This document shows positions 10,487 through 21,200 of a stretch of 32,524 bases of DNA, in pieces (position 1 is the first letter of the stretch; each line of letters begins with the position of its first letter). The stretch lies in assembly GCF_963678635.1 (NCBI RefSeq), contig NW_026971418.1, forward strand, positions 126,001 to 158,524, given 5' to 3'. The translations under genes were made by a program, and so were the position numbers. The notes under the pieces were generated by a model. That model saw only the letters and a program-made list of their open reading frames with translations, made no database searches and had not been told where the DNA came from. Origin of the DNA: Symsagittifera roscoffensis (taxonomy: Eukaryota; Xenacoelomorpha; Acoela; Convolutidae).

Positions 10487-13101
10487 CGTGGGCTAAAAAA
10501 ATGATTATTTTGAGACTGAAAAGCGGTGGTATGGGGTTGTTCAATAATTTGTTCATAAGTATTATCATCTTGTGACTGGTGTGTCATTATATGTTGAATG
10601 GGACTTTGTGATGTGGTGAGTCGAAAATTTGGATTATGTGTGATGGCTAAGTTTCGAAAATTTCGTGGGACTAGGGATAGTGGATGGTTATTTGGTAGGG
10701 GTGGTAATTGTGGTGCCGTTGGCGTTATGTCTACATTGTTATGTTCTTCGTCGTATGTATTTTGTCGTGTTGCTATTTTTGTGTTATATTCTTTTATTTG
10801 TGCGTCTAAAAGAATTTTGTTTATAGATGTAGAAAAGATTCCAAAAAATCCTGCAAAGAGTATGCGTGCTACGCTTGCTTGTCTGTTTACTTGTGTGTGT
10901 ATAGCACATGTGTTGTAGATTCCTTTTAAAAGTGAGAAAAGAAATCCAATAAAGTTAAACATTGCGTATAAAATAGTCAATTTTTCTAAGATGTAGTAGG
11001 GCCATCCTAGAAAATCGAGGATCTCATTTTTGAGTGTAACAAAGCTAAAAATGTTAATTGGTGATATATCTTGGGGACGGTATTTTTCACCGTTTAGATA
11101 TATATAATCTTTAATGTCTTTAAAATATCCGCTATAGTCTTGCGTGTAGATATCGGCAAATCCTGCGGTTTTTGCAAGTTTGCGTAAATTTTGGTCTATT
11201 GATTGTCTTTGTATAGTGTCCATTTGTGTTAATAATTCTTGGAATTGTTGTGTTCTAATGTGATGTTGAATATCTGATTTTGAATAGATTCCTATTGATT
11301 GTAAGTCTATATTTGGGTTTCGAGCAATAGCGCGAATGCTTTCTGGTGAAAATTTTTTGAGTGATTGCATTAATGTGGGATATGGAGTGAGAAGATAATA
11401 TTTATTTTCATCAGGGTTTAGTTGTACTACATTGTGGCTGTTTTCTGATCCACATGGGACTGCGGTATCCCAGAAATAGGTTCTTCGTGAAAGTGTATCC
11501 ACGAAATGTACTTTATTCTTATAAAAGATAGGGATTCTTTTATAACATCGTTTATCTTCAAAAACGTATAGTGGTGATACTTTTTTAGTACAAGTATAAA
11601 ACCATAAGATGTTTCCTTCATAGTCTAAAAAATTTGATCTATTTCCAGATAATAAGTATCCTGCATAGGGTATTTTTAATACTGCTAGTGCAAGTGATTG
11701 TAATATTTGTGTTCGTTCTAATTCGCATAGGTGGTGTAGTGTTTCTAATTCTGAGAGTGACATTTCTTGAAAAATTCGGCTAATTGTATAATCTAGTTTC
11801 ATATCTAAATGAATATCATAGTGGATATTACCGAAATATGTAGTATTCATTAGTGATAATTCTTGTAAGCGTGTGCTTCTGGTGTCATGGGGTTTTAGAT
11901 GTCCACCAGGTTGTCCGTTGCTTTTTTCAAAATTAACTGGTATATAGGATGTTCCTTCGTTTAGAGGATGACCTGTGGCATATGGGTCGATTTTTACTTT
12001 TCCAGTGGTCATGTCGAATCCTTTTTCGTATTCAACTAATATTTCAGAGTATTGTGTTCTGTGAAGTGGATTCCTGTATTTACATGCAAGTTCTGTTTCT
12101 TGGTATATTTGAAAACGTGTCAATTTATTTTCTATATTGTCTATGTTTCTAAAATTAGAACTTAGTTTTCGTGATGGATGGACTTGTTCATATGGAATTG
12201 ATTGTATAAAATATTTTTCGTGAAATTTTATCATACGAGCGTGTATTTTTGCTACTTGAAATGTTGTACATGTATCTTCGGGGAACCAAACAATTGTTGC
12301 TTGTGTTCTTGTTGTAGGGTCGCAATAACCTTGATCATTTTTACAAGGTAGTCGGATTCCTTGATAGATCATTGTATTATCTGATAAATCTCGTGTTAGT
12401 TGTATTTTTTCGAGTTGTATTTTCCAATCAAAAAACATTATTTCTTGGTATCCTTTATTTTTTGTGTCTGCTTTGCAGTTTGATGGGTCATTTATACCAA
12501 TGTGTGGTATCCAATGTTTATCGTGTAGGTCATAGGTTAATCGTCCGTGTGCGCCGTTATACGGGTATTTTTCGTCTAGTTTTATATGTCCTTGGTGTCT
12601 TTCAAGTTGTGATTGATGTACAGAGTCTGGAAAAACTTGAAAATTAACTAACTTTCTTTGGGAGTTTTTATTTTGTGTGATGTTTAGTCTAAGTAATTCA
12701 TTTTTACAATCGTCGGGATTGAGATGTAAAAGACGTTCTATATTACTTTGATAGAATGATTCATGGTCTAGTCGGTTTTTGTTTCCGTTCGAGACTTGTG
12801 AACAATGTACTTTCTTTTCGGAAAATGTTGCTGTGAATTTATAACCTGTAACTGTTGTTGCTCGGGCTTTTGAATAGAGTGTTGCTATTACATCTGTGGT
12901 TTCTATAGCTTGTGGTTCTGTTTCACATTGTGATACTTGATTTATTGCATATTTATGTAGTGTTTTTTGTTCATTTTCTTCACAATCGTAATGTGTTACT
13001 AATAAATCTTGTGGTCCTGTACGAGGGGAAGGGTTAATGTTTTGATTTGAGATTACTAGAAAAAGGAGTTGGAGAAAAATTAATAATTTTAGAATATACA
13101 T
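10483..13101 (-). CDS. env-like: Envelope-like membrane glycoprotein (872 aa)
   Basis: Residues 1-18 form a hydrophobic signal peptide (MYILKLLIFLQLLFLVIS). A long cysteine-bearing ectodomain follows, with N-glycosylation sequons at N140, N419 and N487. Two hydrophobic segments lie near the C terminus (about 708-730 and 743-765), followed by a ~105-residue polar tail. The block at about 478-575 (GYLLSGNRS, then FYTC, RCYKRIPIFY, FVD, VPCG) resembles the C-terminal ectodomain of mononegavirus/chuvirus-type glycoproteins captured by some invertebrate retroelements. This is my reading of the pattern, not a search result. I see no clear furin site with a following fusion peptide. Its start overlaps the upstream frame by 13 nt and its stop overlaps the next ATG. 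It probably mediates membrane attachment or fusion of particles; whether it works is unknown. Confidence 0.8.
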   Translation of the reverse strand: MYILKLLIFLQLLFLVISNQNINPSPRTGPQDLLVTHYDCEENEQKTLHKYAINQVSQCETEPQAIETTDVIATLYSKARATTVTGYKFTATFSEKKVHCSQVSNGNKNRLDHESFYQSNIERLLHLNPDDCKNELLRLNITQNKNSQRKLVNFQVFPDSVHQSQLERHQGHIKLDEKYPYNGAHGRLTYDLHDKHWIPHIGINDPSNCKADTKNKGYQEIMFFDWKIQLEKIQLTRDLSDNTMIYQGIRLPCKNDQGYCDPTTRTQATIVWFPEDTCTTFQVAKIHARMIKFHEKYFIQSIPYEQVHPSRKLSSNFRNIDNIENKLTRFQIYQETELACKYRNPLHRTQYSEILVEYEKGFDMTTGKVKIDPYATGHPLNEGTSYIPVNFEKSNGQPGGHLKPHDTRSTRLQELSLMNTTYFGNIHYDIHLDMKLDYTISRIFQEMSLSELETLHHLCELERTQILQSLALAVLKIPYAGYLLSGNRSNFLDYEGNILWFYTCTKKVSPLYVFEDKRCYKRIPIFYKNKVHFVDTLSRRTYFWDTAVPCGSENSHNVVQLNPDENKYYLLTPYPTLMQSLKKFSPESIRAIARNPNIDLQSIGIYSKSDIQHHIRTQQFQELLTQMDTIQRQSIDQNLRKLAKTAGFADIYTQDYSGYFKDIKDYIYLNGEKYRPQDISPINIFSFVTLKNEILDFLGWPYYILEKLTILYAMFNFIGFLFSLLKGIYNTCAIHTQVNRQASVARILFAGFFGIFSTSINKILLDAQIKEYNTKIATRQNTYDEEHNNVDITPTAPQLPPLPNNHPLSLVPRNFRNLAITHNPNFRLTTSQSPIQHIMTHQSQDDNTYEQIIEQPHTTAFQSQNNHFFSPR

Positions 13102-14222
13102 GTGTATGATAATCCTGAGTATGGATTATAAAATGTAATGTAGCCAATTGTGTTTTTGGTATATCTGTCGTATTTGTATATTACTTCAGTAGTTATAAAC
13201 GGTGGTGGTAGTGATTGAGCTGTTATGTTAGGTGGATTTAATGGGTAGGGATGTTGGGTAATATTGTTTAACTTAACTGTGATTTCAAACTTTAATTGTA
13301 AACTGTTTTGTTGGAGTATTTGAATATTGTGATCACGGATATCGTTGTGAATATCTTGGCGATATTGTAATCTATTAAGTGCCCAGTTATGAAGGCGGTT
13401 ACTTTCTTGATGTTGTCCAAATAATGGTGGAGGTGCTGTAAATGTATTCCAATCTAGTCTTAAAGGAATATTTGTTGTTGATTGTTCTCGATATCTGGCG
13501 TCGAGATTATTTGGAAAATTTAAGTTAAAGGGTGGTGGTGAAAACTGGCTTATTGATGGTGTTGATGGTAGTGATAATGTTTCTGGTAGTGATGAGGATG
13601 TTGTTGTATCCGTAGAAATATCTATGGGGTCATTGACTAAATTTGGTTCACCTTGTGTAAATGAATGTGTAGTCCAATATGGGAATCGTGATGTTTGGTT
13701 TGTGGGGTTGAAAGGATTTTCACGTATTTGCTCAGATGTTGGTGTTGAACCTAAGTAATCTGATGGTAGGCTTGAGGTGCTACGTTGTGAAAGAAGCGTA
13801 GGGGTTTCTGGTAATATACCAATGGGGTTTTCTGGAGTGTTTTGTGATGGGGATTGAGGTATATCAAAATGAACTCGGGGAGTTTGAAAATTTCTGTTTC
13901 GTCGAGGATGTATAATTTGTCTATTTATTTCGACTGTATTTTGGTTTTGACTAGAATTTTTTATTCTACTTAGTTCTTGTGGTAGTGTTGGGTATAGGTT
14001 ATATGTTGGTTCGCTTAAAGGTGCTTGTCGTTGAACTGGTTCTAGTGGTTCTGATAAACGAGCATGTCGTTCTTCAAAAGTGTATGGATTGTCTTGAAAA
14101 GAAATTCGTGTAGATGTTTGAGGATTTTGAGTAGTTGAAGGTGGTGTTTGGTTATCTTGGGATGATGTCGGTGAAGACTGATTCTGTGACTGTTGGGTAG
14201 CAATTTTTGATGGTTTTTTGAA
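13089..14222 (-). CDS. Methionine-less 377-codon open frame
   Basis: I read every codon from the TAA at 14223-14225 to the TAA at 13089-13091: there is no internal stop and no ATG. The product would be rich in Pro, Ser, Thr, Asn and Gln for about 250 residues, then more folded (RLDWNTFTAPPPLFG, NRLHNWALNRLQYR), ending in IGYITFYNPYSGLSYTCIF. The frame starts 8 nt after the stop of the 62-aa ORF and overlaps the glycoprotein start by 13 nt. Without AUG it must be reached by splicing, frameshifting or a near-cognate start. An ATT at 14202-14204 has A at -3 and G at +4, a good context. Possible 3' splice sites (CAACAG, TCACAG) lie in the first 15 codons. No family is recognised. Confidence 0.7.
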   Translation of the reverse strand, partial: FKKPSKIATQQSQNQSSPTSSQDNQTPPSTTQNPQTSTRISFQDNPYTFEERHARLSEPLEPVQRQAPLSEPTYNLYPTLPQELSRIKNSSQNQNTVEINRQIIHPRRNRNFQTPRVHFDIPQSPSQNTPENPIGILPETPTLLSQRSTSSLPSDYLGSTPTSEQIRENPFNPTNQTSRFPYWTTHSFTQGEPNLVNDPIDISTDTTTSSSLPETLSLPSTPSISQFSPPPFNLNFPNNLDARYREQSTTNIPLRLDWNTFTAPPPLFGQHQESNRLHNWALNRLQYRQDIHNDIRDHNIQILQQNSLQLKFEITVKLNNITQHPYPLNPPNITAQSLPPPFITTEVIYKYDRYTKNTIGYITFYNPYSGLSYTCIF

Positions 14223-14230
14223 TTATTACT

Positions 14231-14419
14231 TTAGTGAGAAATTTTGTGTTTATTATAATATTCTTCCAAAAAAAGAATTAGAAGGACTGTTGCTAGGGCA
14301 AATGTGAGGATTGCTTTCTTTATACATTTACAGATGGTCAAAATGAGGGATGATAAGAATGCTATGAAAATTACAAACAATAAAAAAATATCGGTTCTAC
14401 TGAAAATTGTTCGTATCAT
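14231..14419 (-). CDS. Small two-pass membrane peptide (62 aa)
   Basis: Two hydrophobic stretches, about residues 11-32 (IFLLFVIFIAFLSSL...) and 36-54 (AILTFALATVLLILFLE), are joined by a short CKCIKK turn. The ends are charged. The ATG shares bases with the stop of the preceding 76-aa ORF (ATGA, 14416-14419). Size and topology are viroporin-like, which is inference only. It could be translated by reinitiation. A chance frame is possible at this length, but the precise stop/start coupling on both sides makes it more believable. Confidence 0.5.
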   Translation of the reverse strand: MIRTIFSRTDIFLLFVIFIAFLSSLILTICKCIKKAILTFALATVLLILFLEEYYNKHKISH

Positions 14420-14646
14420 TTAGACAAGTTGTATAAATCGTACCTGTGGATATAATCAAGGGTTTTGGAAAGTTGGAGGAATAGTTCGAGAATAGTGTAG
14501 AAAATTAAAAAAATGTTACAAAAAATGATTAGGATTATTAGAAAAGATTCAAGTATATCAAAAAGAAATATTATAAAGGTTTCAAGTATTGTAAAAAAAT
14601 GTTTAAGATTTATGAGTATTTGAGTAACTGATTGAGAGAAGAGCAT
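14416..14646 (-). CDS. Small hydrophobic peptide (76 aa)
   Basis: A long hydrophobic run at about residues 18-58 (FFTILETFIIFLFDILE...) is probably one or two membrane helices, with a polar C-terminal tail (LDYIHRYDLYNLSK). A short in-frame stretch upstream ends in TAA directly before this ATG (TAAATG). The stop overlaps the next ATG by 4 nt. No family is recognised. Low-complexity Phe/Ile/Leu composition can arise by chance in AT-rich DNA, so confidence rests on the tight arrangement with neighbours. Confidence 0.45.
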   Translation of the reverse strand: MLFSQSVTQILINLKHFFTILETFIIFLFDILESFLIILIIFCNIFLIFYTILELFLQLSKTLDYIHRYDLYNLSK

Positions 14647-15243
14647 TTAAGAAATGATCTCTTGGTCGAATATTTTTTGCTGTTTGAGGCGATTTTCTAG
14701 TGTGGTCGGATTATTTATTAGTTTTTTGACAAGTGGGTTGAGTTTTGTAAAAAATTGTTGGGGGCAATTTTCATGGTGACTGGGAGGTCGTCTTTTTCTT
14801 TATTTTTGTTTGTCAAATGATCCGGGGTATGGTGAGATTTTTATACTTTAGGCTAATTAAAATGTTCATTTTGTTACTTTAGGCTAAGTTAACAAATTTG
14901 CTTTGGGGGTATTCGTGGTCTGAGTTGGGGAAATATTGTTGATCTTTGGGTTATTAGATAAGGGAGGGGTACGGTATTATGGTGATATTTATTTTAGTTG
15001 TCAAGTTGGAGTGGTTTGCTTATTTTTGACCTGGAGGTCGTAAAGTTATAGTTATAGATGTGCCTGGAGTTCTATATGATTCGTCTAATTGGTCTTAGTT
15101 TGAGTTAGAGAAAGTGACGGATTGGATGAATCCTATTGGTCTATTTTGAACTAGAATTATTGCGTACTTGTCAGCATGTTATTTTGAAAAATGTAAATGA
15201 AAAATGTTTCGGAGGTTTCAAGATTGTGAAGCAAATGTTAAAA
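14647..15243 (-). other. Spacer between gag-pol and the 3' gene cassette
   Basis: 597 nt without a frame that starts with ATG. Its last ~145 nt hold an open minus-strand stretch of about 48 codons without ATG (containing NPTTLENRLKQQK) whose TAA touches the next ATG. It could be the end of a spliced exon or chance. The rest shows no gene. A subgenomic splice acceptor for the 3' cassette would be expected here. Confidence 0.4.
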
Positions 15244-18200
15244 TTACTTTTGAAATTCTACTTTCTTTAAAATTTTAGATTGGGGGATGAATATTTTATA
15301 GTTTTTTCGTGGTTGATTTCGGAGTCTTGTTGTTTTTCTATTTTCTGATTTGTCGATTTGTTCTTGGGGTATTATTTGTTCGGTCATTTTTCTATTTTTT
15401 CTTTGTTTTGGAGATTCTTTATGGTTTGGTGTATTGTTTTTGGTGGCGGTTGGTTTTGTGTTTTGATTTTCGGTGGGGTTATCATTTTGTTCTGTGTTTT
15501 TCAGATGTGGTTCATTTTGAATGATTTTTAATCCTGTGAAAGAATATAATTGAGTTAATTCGCGGAGTGCGTATTCTTTTGGGTAATAAGGTAATAGGTT
15601 GTTTCGATGTTGAACGATTTCTTTTTTGTTTGAGTCGGTAATTTTATATGTGACATCAGTGGGTTTTGCAATTATTTGGTATGGTCCTTTTCGAAGGGGT
15701 TGTAATTTTTTAGAAATTCCTTTTTGAGTATTAAAATTAGGTATTAAAACAAATGTTCCAATTTTTAATTCGGAGGCTGGTGTAAAACGTGAATTGATTT
15801 GTTCATTAATGTTTTGTCTTTGTAATAACTTTTTTGTTATTTTTTGATAAATTTCATTGTGTTTTTTATCTCTATTTAGAATCCATTCGGTGTGTGTACC
15901 GGAGGCTAGTTTAAGAATTTGTGGGTGATGAAAATGATCTTCATCGTGTGTATGTAAAGGTAGGTTATAACAAATTGAGTCTTTATTTGGTTGACAATAA
16001 CCTTGTGCGTTTTTATGAGAATTTGCTGTAAACATTATTGGTTTGCGTGGCTTTTGGTTAAAAACCATTTCGTATGGTGACATTCCTAAAGTTGTCGTAA
16101 TTTGTGAATTATACGCTAAGGGAAATAATTTTACATCTGCTGACCATTCGGTATATTTTGTATCATTTCCGTTGATGATACATCTAAGATATTCTTGTAA
16201 TGAACGGTTCATACCTTCGACTAAGCCGTTTGTCCAAGGTGCATGAGATGTACGTGGTTTGTGTTTAATGTTATATAAATGACATAGTGTGATAATTTCA
16301 TTATTTATGAATTCTGTACCGTTGTCTGTAACTAAAATTTCTGGTAGTCCGAATTTTGCTATCCAGTGTTCATAGAGTGTTGTGTAAGCGTAATAAGCGT
16401 TACAATGGGGTACTGGGTTAAGTGCTACATAATGTGTAAATGCGTCAACAATTACCATAATGTAGGAGTTTCCTTCTGATGAGGGTGAAATTGGTCCTTT
16501 AGTATCAAATGAGATACGATGATTAAAGTACAAGCTTTGTCCTTTAAAATCTTGTTTTTGTGCTATTTGTTTTTGATTTGGGTAAGGTTTATTTAGTTGA
16601 CATACTATACAGTCATTGCATAGTACTTTTATCCAAATTGGTGCATTTGGGAAATAAAAGTTTTGTATAAAATTTGAATATGTTTTTTCTGATCCAGAGT
16701 GTCCTTTAATATTTTGTGTATGTGAAATATTAAAAGCTATAAGAATCATACTTAAAGGGAGACATGGAACTGTAGATTCATTCAGGTTATACTCTAAAAG
16801 GTCTGTATTTTCGTTAATGGTTGTGTTGTTAAATTTGCGAAAGTATCGGAGGAGTGTTTTGTTTCCTAGAATGGTTGAATCTGCTTTGATAGGTTTAGTT
16901 TTATATTTGTGCCATGATTTCAGTTGTCGAATTACTGGGTCAAGGTTTTGATATTGTTTCAGTGTTGAAATTGTAATTGTTTCTGTTGGGGGGAGAAAAA
17001 TGTTTTCGATTTCTAATGTAGATAAGGGTATTGTATCAAGTGGGTCATGGAGGTCAAAAACTTGATTTATTGTGTATTTTGAATCATTTGTTTGTGGTCC
17101 TGATAAATTTATTTTATCAGTTAAATCTTCTTTTTCAATTAGTGGAAAATGGTCTTTCTTAGGCAGGTGTTGTTTTGTTCGTTTTTGTTGGGTGTTATTT
17201 TTTATCCATTGAGAATATGGGATTGGTTTGAAAGTTGATGTTCCAAGTAAATCAACTTCATAATGATTATTTTGACAATCTAAATAAAGTGGGAAATGTT
17301 GTAAACTATTTATTTGTGATTGTTCAATATCAGTTTTTACTGCATATTTGCATTCTAATCGGGGTGATGTTTCGTTTTCTGCAAGGTAGAATTTTATGTT
17401 TTTGGGTATTTCAACTGTTGTTTTTCGTGTAAGTAATTCAGGTGGTGTATTTCGACTTAAGGTGTCTGGTAATGCAAGATTTTTTCCTGCAGTCCAAACT
17501 ATATGTAAGTTTGGAAATTTCATTAGAATTAGTTGAAATCTGTAAACTCGGTGGTTTGGGTTAGATTTTTGTGTAAAGAGAAAGATGATTGGTTTATGGT
17601 CTGTGAATAGAACTGTTGGATGTTTTGATCCAAGTATCAGAAATTCATATTCTGTCAGTGTATATATTATGGCTGTACATTCTCTCATTAGAGTTGAGAG
17701 TCGTAGCTCTGCTTGAGTGAATAATCGAGAATTTGCTGATATGAGGTTCATTTTATTTGTACCATTATGTGATTGTAATAGTGCTGCACCGATGCCAAAG
17801 TTCGAAGCATCGCACATTGCATAAAATGGTTGATTTGAATCTGGAATTGTGTTTGAAATTTGTTCAGTTAAAAGTTTCTTTATTTCTTCAAATCGTGTTT
17901 GATGTTCTGTGTTCCATTCAAAATTATTTTGTTGTCTAAGGATATTATAAAATGGTCGTAGATATAATTGCATTTTATAAACATATTTACTTAAAAAGTT
18001 TAACATTCCAAGAAATTCTTGGATTTTCTTTTTATTTGTTGGTGGTTGAAGTTTTTGAATAGCGTCAATGCGTGATTTCAATGGAGTGATTGTTTTTCTT
18101 TCTATATTATGTCCTAAGAATTTAACTCTTGTCAAAAAGAAGTGTGATTTATCGGGGGCGGCCTTCAGATTTTCGTTCTGAAGTATTTGGTGATATTTTT

Positions 18201-21200
18201 CTAAAACATTGAACATCTCGTCTTTTGTTTGTGATTGCATAAAAACATCGTCTAAATAGGTGATTGCGTTTTTCTTGAGTATTAGTGGTCTAAAAATTTT
18301 GCTCATAAAAGCTGAAAATGCTGCTGGTCCTATGGATATTCCGTAGAATAAGCGGTTGAATTCATATTGTTGGTTTCCGATAACAAATTGTGTTAAACGT
18401 CGTGATTGTTCATCTAGTGGCATTTGATTGTATGCACTATTCATATCGGCGGTTGTAAAGTATTTGCCGTTTATTTTTGTTAAAATAACTTGTATTGGTT
18501 CAATGGGCCAATTACATTTTGATTCATCTATAAGTGAATTGAGGTATCTAGCATCGAGAACGATTTTTAATGATTCTCCTTTAGCTAGAATGATAACGGG
18601 GTTGATAAATGTGTTGCCTTTTGGTTGTTCTTCTTTGTTTACTGGTGATATAATGTTGTATTGTTCTAAAATGTCGAGTAATCTGTTCACTTTATCATGT
18701 AAGTGAATTGGTACTTTACTTGCTCTCTGTTTTTTGAAAACTGCGTCTGGTTTTAACGGGAGATGTAGTGATGAACTGATTTTTCCAACATCGAATTTTG
18801 ATGTTGCATAGACTGATGAATATTCAATTAGCTGTTTGGCTAACTTTTCGAATTCGTCTTGTGTTATTTGTGAATGTTGGAAATTAAACATTGTTAAAAA
18901 TTTCTGTTGGTCCTCTGTGTAGTTACTTATGTTGAATGTAGGTTTGAAATATGGAGTTTTTGTGAAATAATCCGTATTTCTGTTTTCGTTACTTATTATA
19001 TTATTTATAGATAATTCTTCATTAAGAATTGTAGATTGGCAAATATCTAGTAATTGGAGTATATTATTTACGCGATAGGCTTTTTCGTGTATTGGTGATA
19101 TTGTAGCGTTGGTTTCACAATATCCTAAAAGTCCTAAAGGTAATGTTACTTGGTAAGGTGTGTTGTTATAGACATGTAAGGAAATGATATCGGAATTCGA
19201 ATTTTTCAAATATTTTATGGATGAGATTGTGATTTTGAAAAATTTGTGAATAGGTTTGAATTCAAAATCTGACATATAAAATTTTTGTTTGTTTTGTTCT
19301 TTATCATATTGGTGAACTTGTTTGATTGAAAAATTATAGATATTTCCTGATAGTGGTTTTAGGTGTTTTCTTTGTTGGTTAAATATCGGGTAGAATTTTG
19401 AAAAGAATGGTGGTTGTTTATTTAATCTTTGAAAAAATGTTAAGGATGTTTCTTTTGTTTTTGTATATTTATCTTTGATTAATATTTTACTATTTAGTAT
19501 GTTAATTGTTGGTATATACTTCGAAATAAATGGTATTCCAATGATATTATATTTAATATCAGTGATATGGAATATTTGTTTAAATGGCTTATTTAAAATT
19601 TTGCTTTGTTCCATTGTTCTGGTGGGGAGGAGAAATAATTGGATTTTTCCGTAGTTTATCAATGTTGATCCTTGTGCTGTTGCTAGTTTGCTGGAGGTTT
19701 CAAGAGGTGTTAGCTTTGGGTGTAAGGTTTTTATTTCATTCCATGTGGGGATGTTTATTATGTTTGATTCTGCTCCTGAATCAATTAAAAAATCTATTTC
19801 AAGGTCTGGTGGTTGAAATTCTTTATTTCTTGGGCTTTCTAAGAGAAATGGTATTGTCCAAATTTTTTCTTTGGGTTGTTCTTTTTGTATATTTTGATAA
19901 ATATGGTTTGTATTCAAGCATTTTGTTTTGGTATTTTTATTGGTTTGATCTGTAGTGTTAATCTCATTTGTTTCTTGCGTCGTTGGTGTGGAATTTATGG
20001 GTGTAGTGTAATAATTTTGAAGAAATTCTGATTGATTTTCATATATGTGTGATGGAAAGGGTTGTTCATATATGACAGATTCATAGTCATTTTCGACTTT
20101 TATCATATTGATAGAAAGAGTGTTTTCAGTATCACTTTCTGAATCTGATGATGTACAGTTTATTTGATTGAGTTGTAACGTATCAGTTACTGTGTCATCA
20201 ATACCTGGAGGGTCTGATGTTGTTTCTGGGTTAGACTGTACTTGATTGATTTGTCTTTGATGTTTAGGTGTACTACTTCTGTGACGATTATTAGAATTAT
20301 TATAGTTTTTATTATTCCGGTGTGGTGATTGGGAATAATTTCTATAACGATTATTATAACTTGAGTGTCGATTTTGTGAATTATTTCGCGATCTATTTTG
20401 ATAATTGTTGTTTGGTCTGTTATAGTTCGATCTATTATATGAGTTATTCCTTGATCGATTGTTCGGGTAATTCTGGTTTCGGTTGTTTGAATAACTTCTA
20501 TTTCGATTATAGGAGTAGTTTCTATTCCTATTGTATGATGAATTTCGTGATTGGTTGTTTGGATAGTAGTTATTTCTTGATTGGGAATTAGATCTAGAAA
20601 CAAATCGTTGTGTATTTGAATTTGATCGGGAGTAGTTATTTCGACTATTTGGTCTATTGTAGTGATTTTGTGATGAATTGTTCGTGTTTCTTCGTTCTGG
20701 TGATCTTCCTCTATAACTTGAGTTATATGGTGATTGATTTCTTGTATAGTTTGTATTGTTCGGGAGTGGTTTTCCTGAACTGTTGTTGCTGTGGACTGTT
20801 TTGTTCGGTAGATTTTGATCTTTTTTCATGTATTGATAGAATGATTTATTTGGTTCTTTATATTTTTGAGGTTTATTTTGATTGTCTTGCTGTTTTTGTC
20901 TACATTCGGAAATACTATGTCCGTATCGTCGGCAATAATTACACCATTTTTTGAAAGATGGTTTGCCTTTGAAGTTTGGGTTCTTTTCATAAATATTGAG
21001 TATTTCAGTGATTTTTTCAACGAGGTCTGTCTCTGATTCCTGTATATTATTAATATTAGTAGGAGTCGTTTCAATTCTGTTAACGTATTGTAGTTTCAGA
21101 TTTTCCGTTTCTTCTAGTTTCATCGTGATTTCTGCTTGTTCTAATTTGTCTACTAGTTTTCGAAAATCTAAATCGGGTTCTCGAATTGAAGAAGGATGGG

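Noticed and set aside
14213-14219. Slippery-like A AAA AAC on the minus strand just after the 62-aa ORF, in the register that would shift -1 into the Met-less frame
   Set aside because: The zero frame is already closed by the TAA at 14231-14233 upstream of it, so stop readthrough would also be needed. A-runs are frequent here.
19584-19955. Long plus-strand frames inside gag-pol and env (for example 123 aa here)
   Set aside because: They lie opposite conserved minus-strand coding and are hydrophobic by-products of the A/C-rich sense strand.
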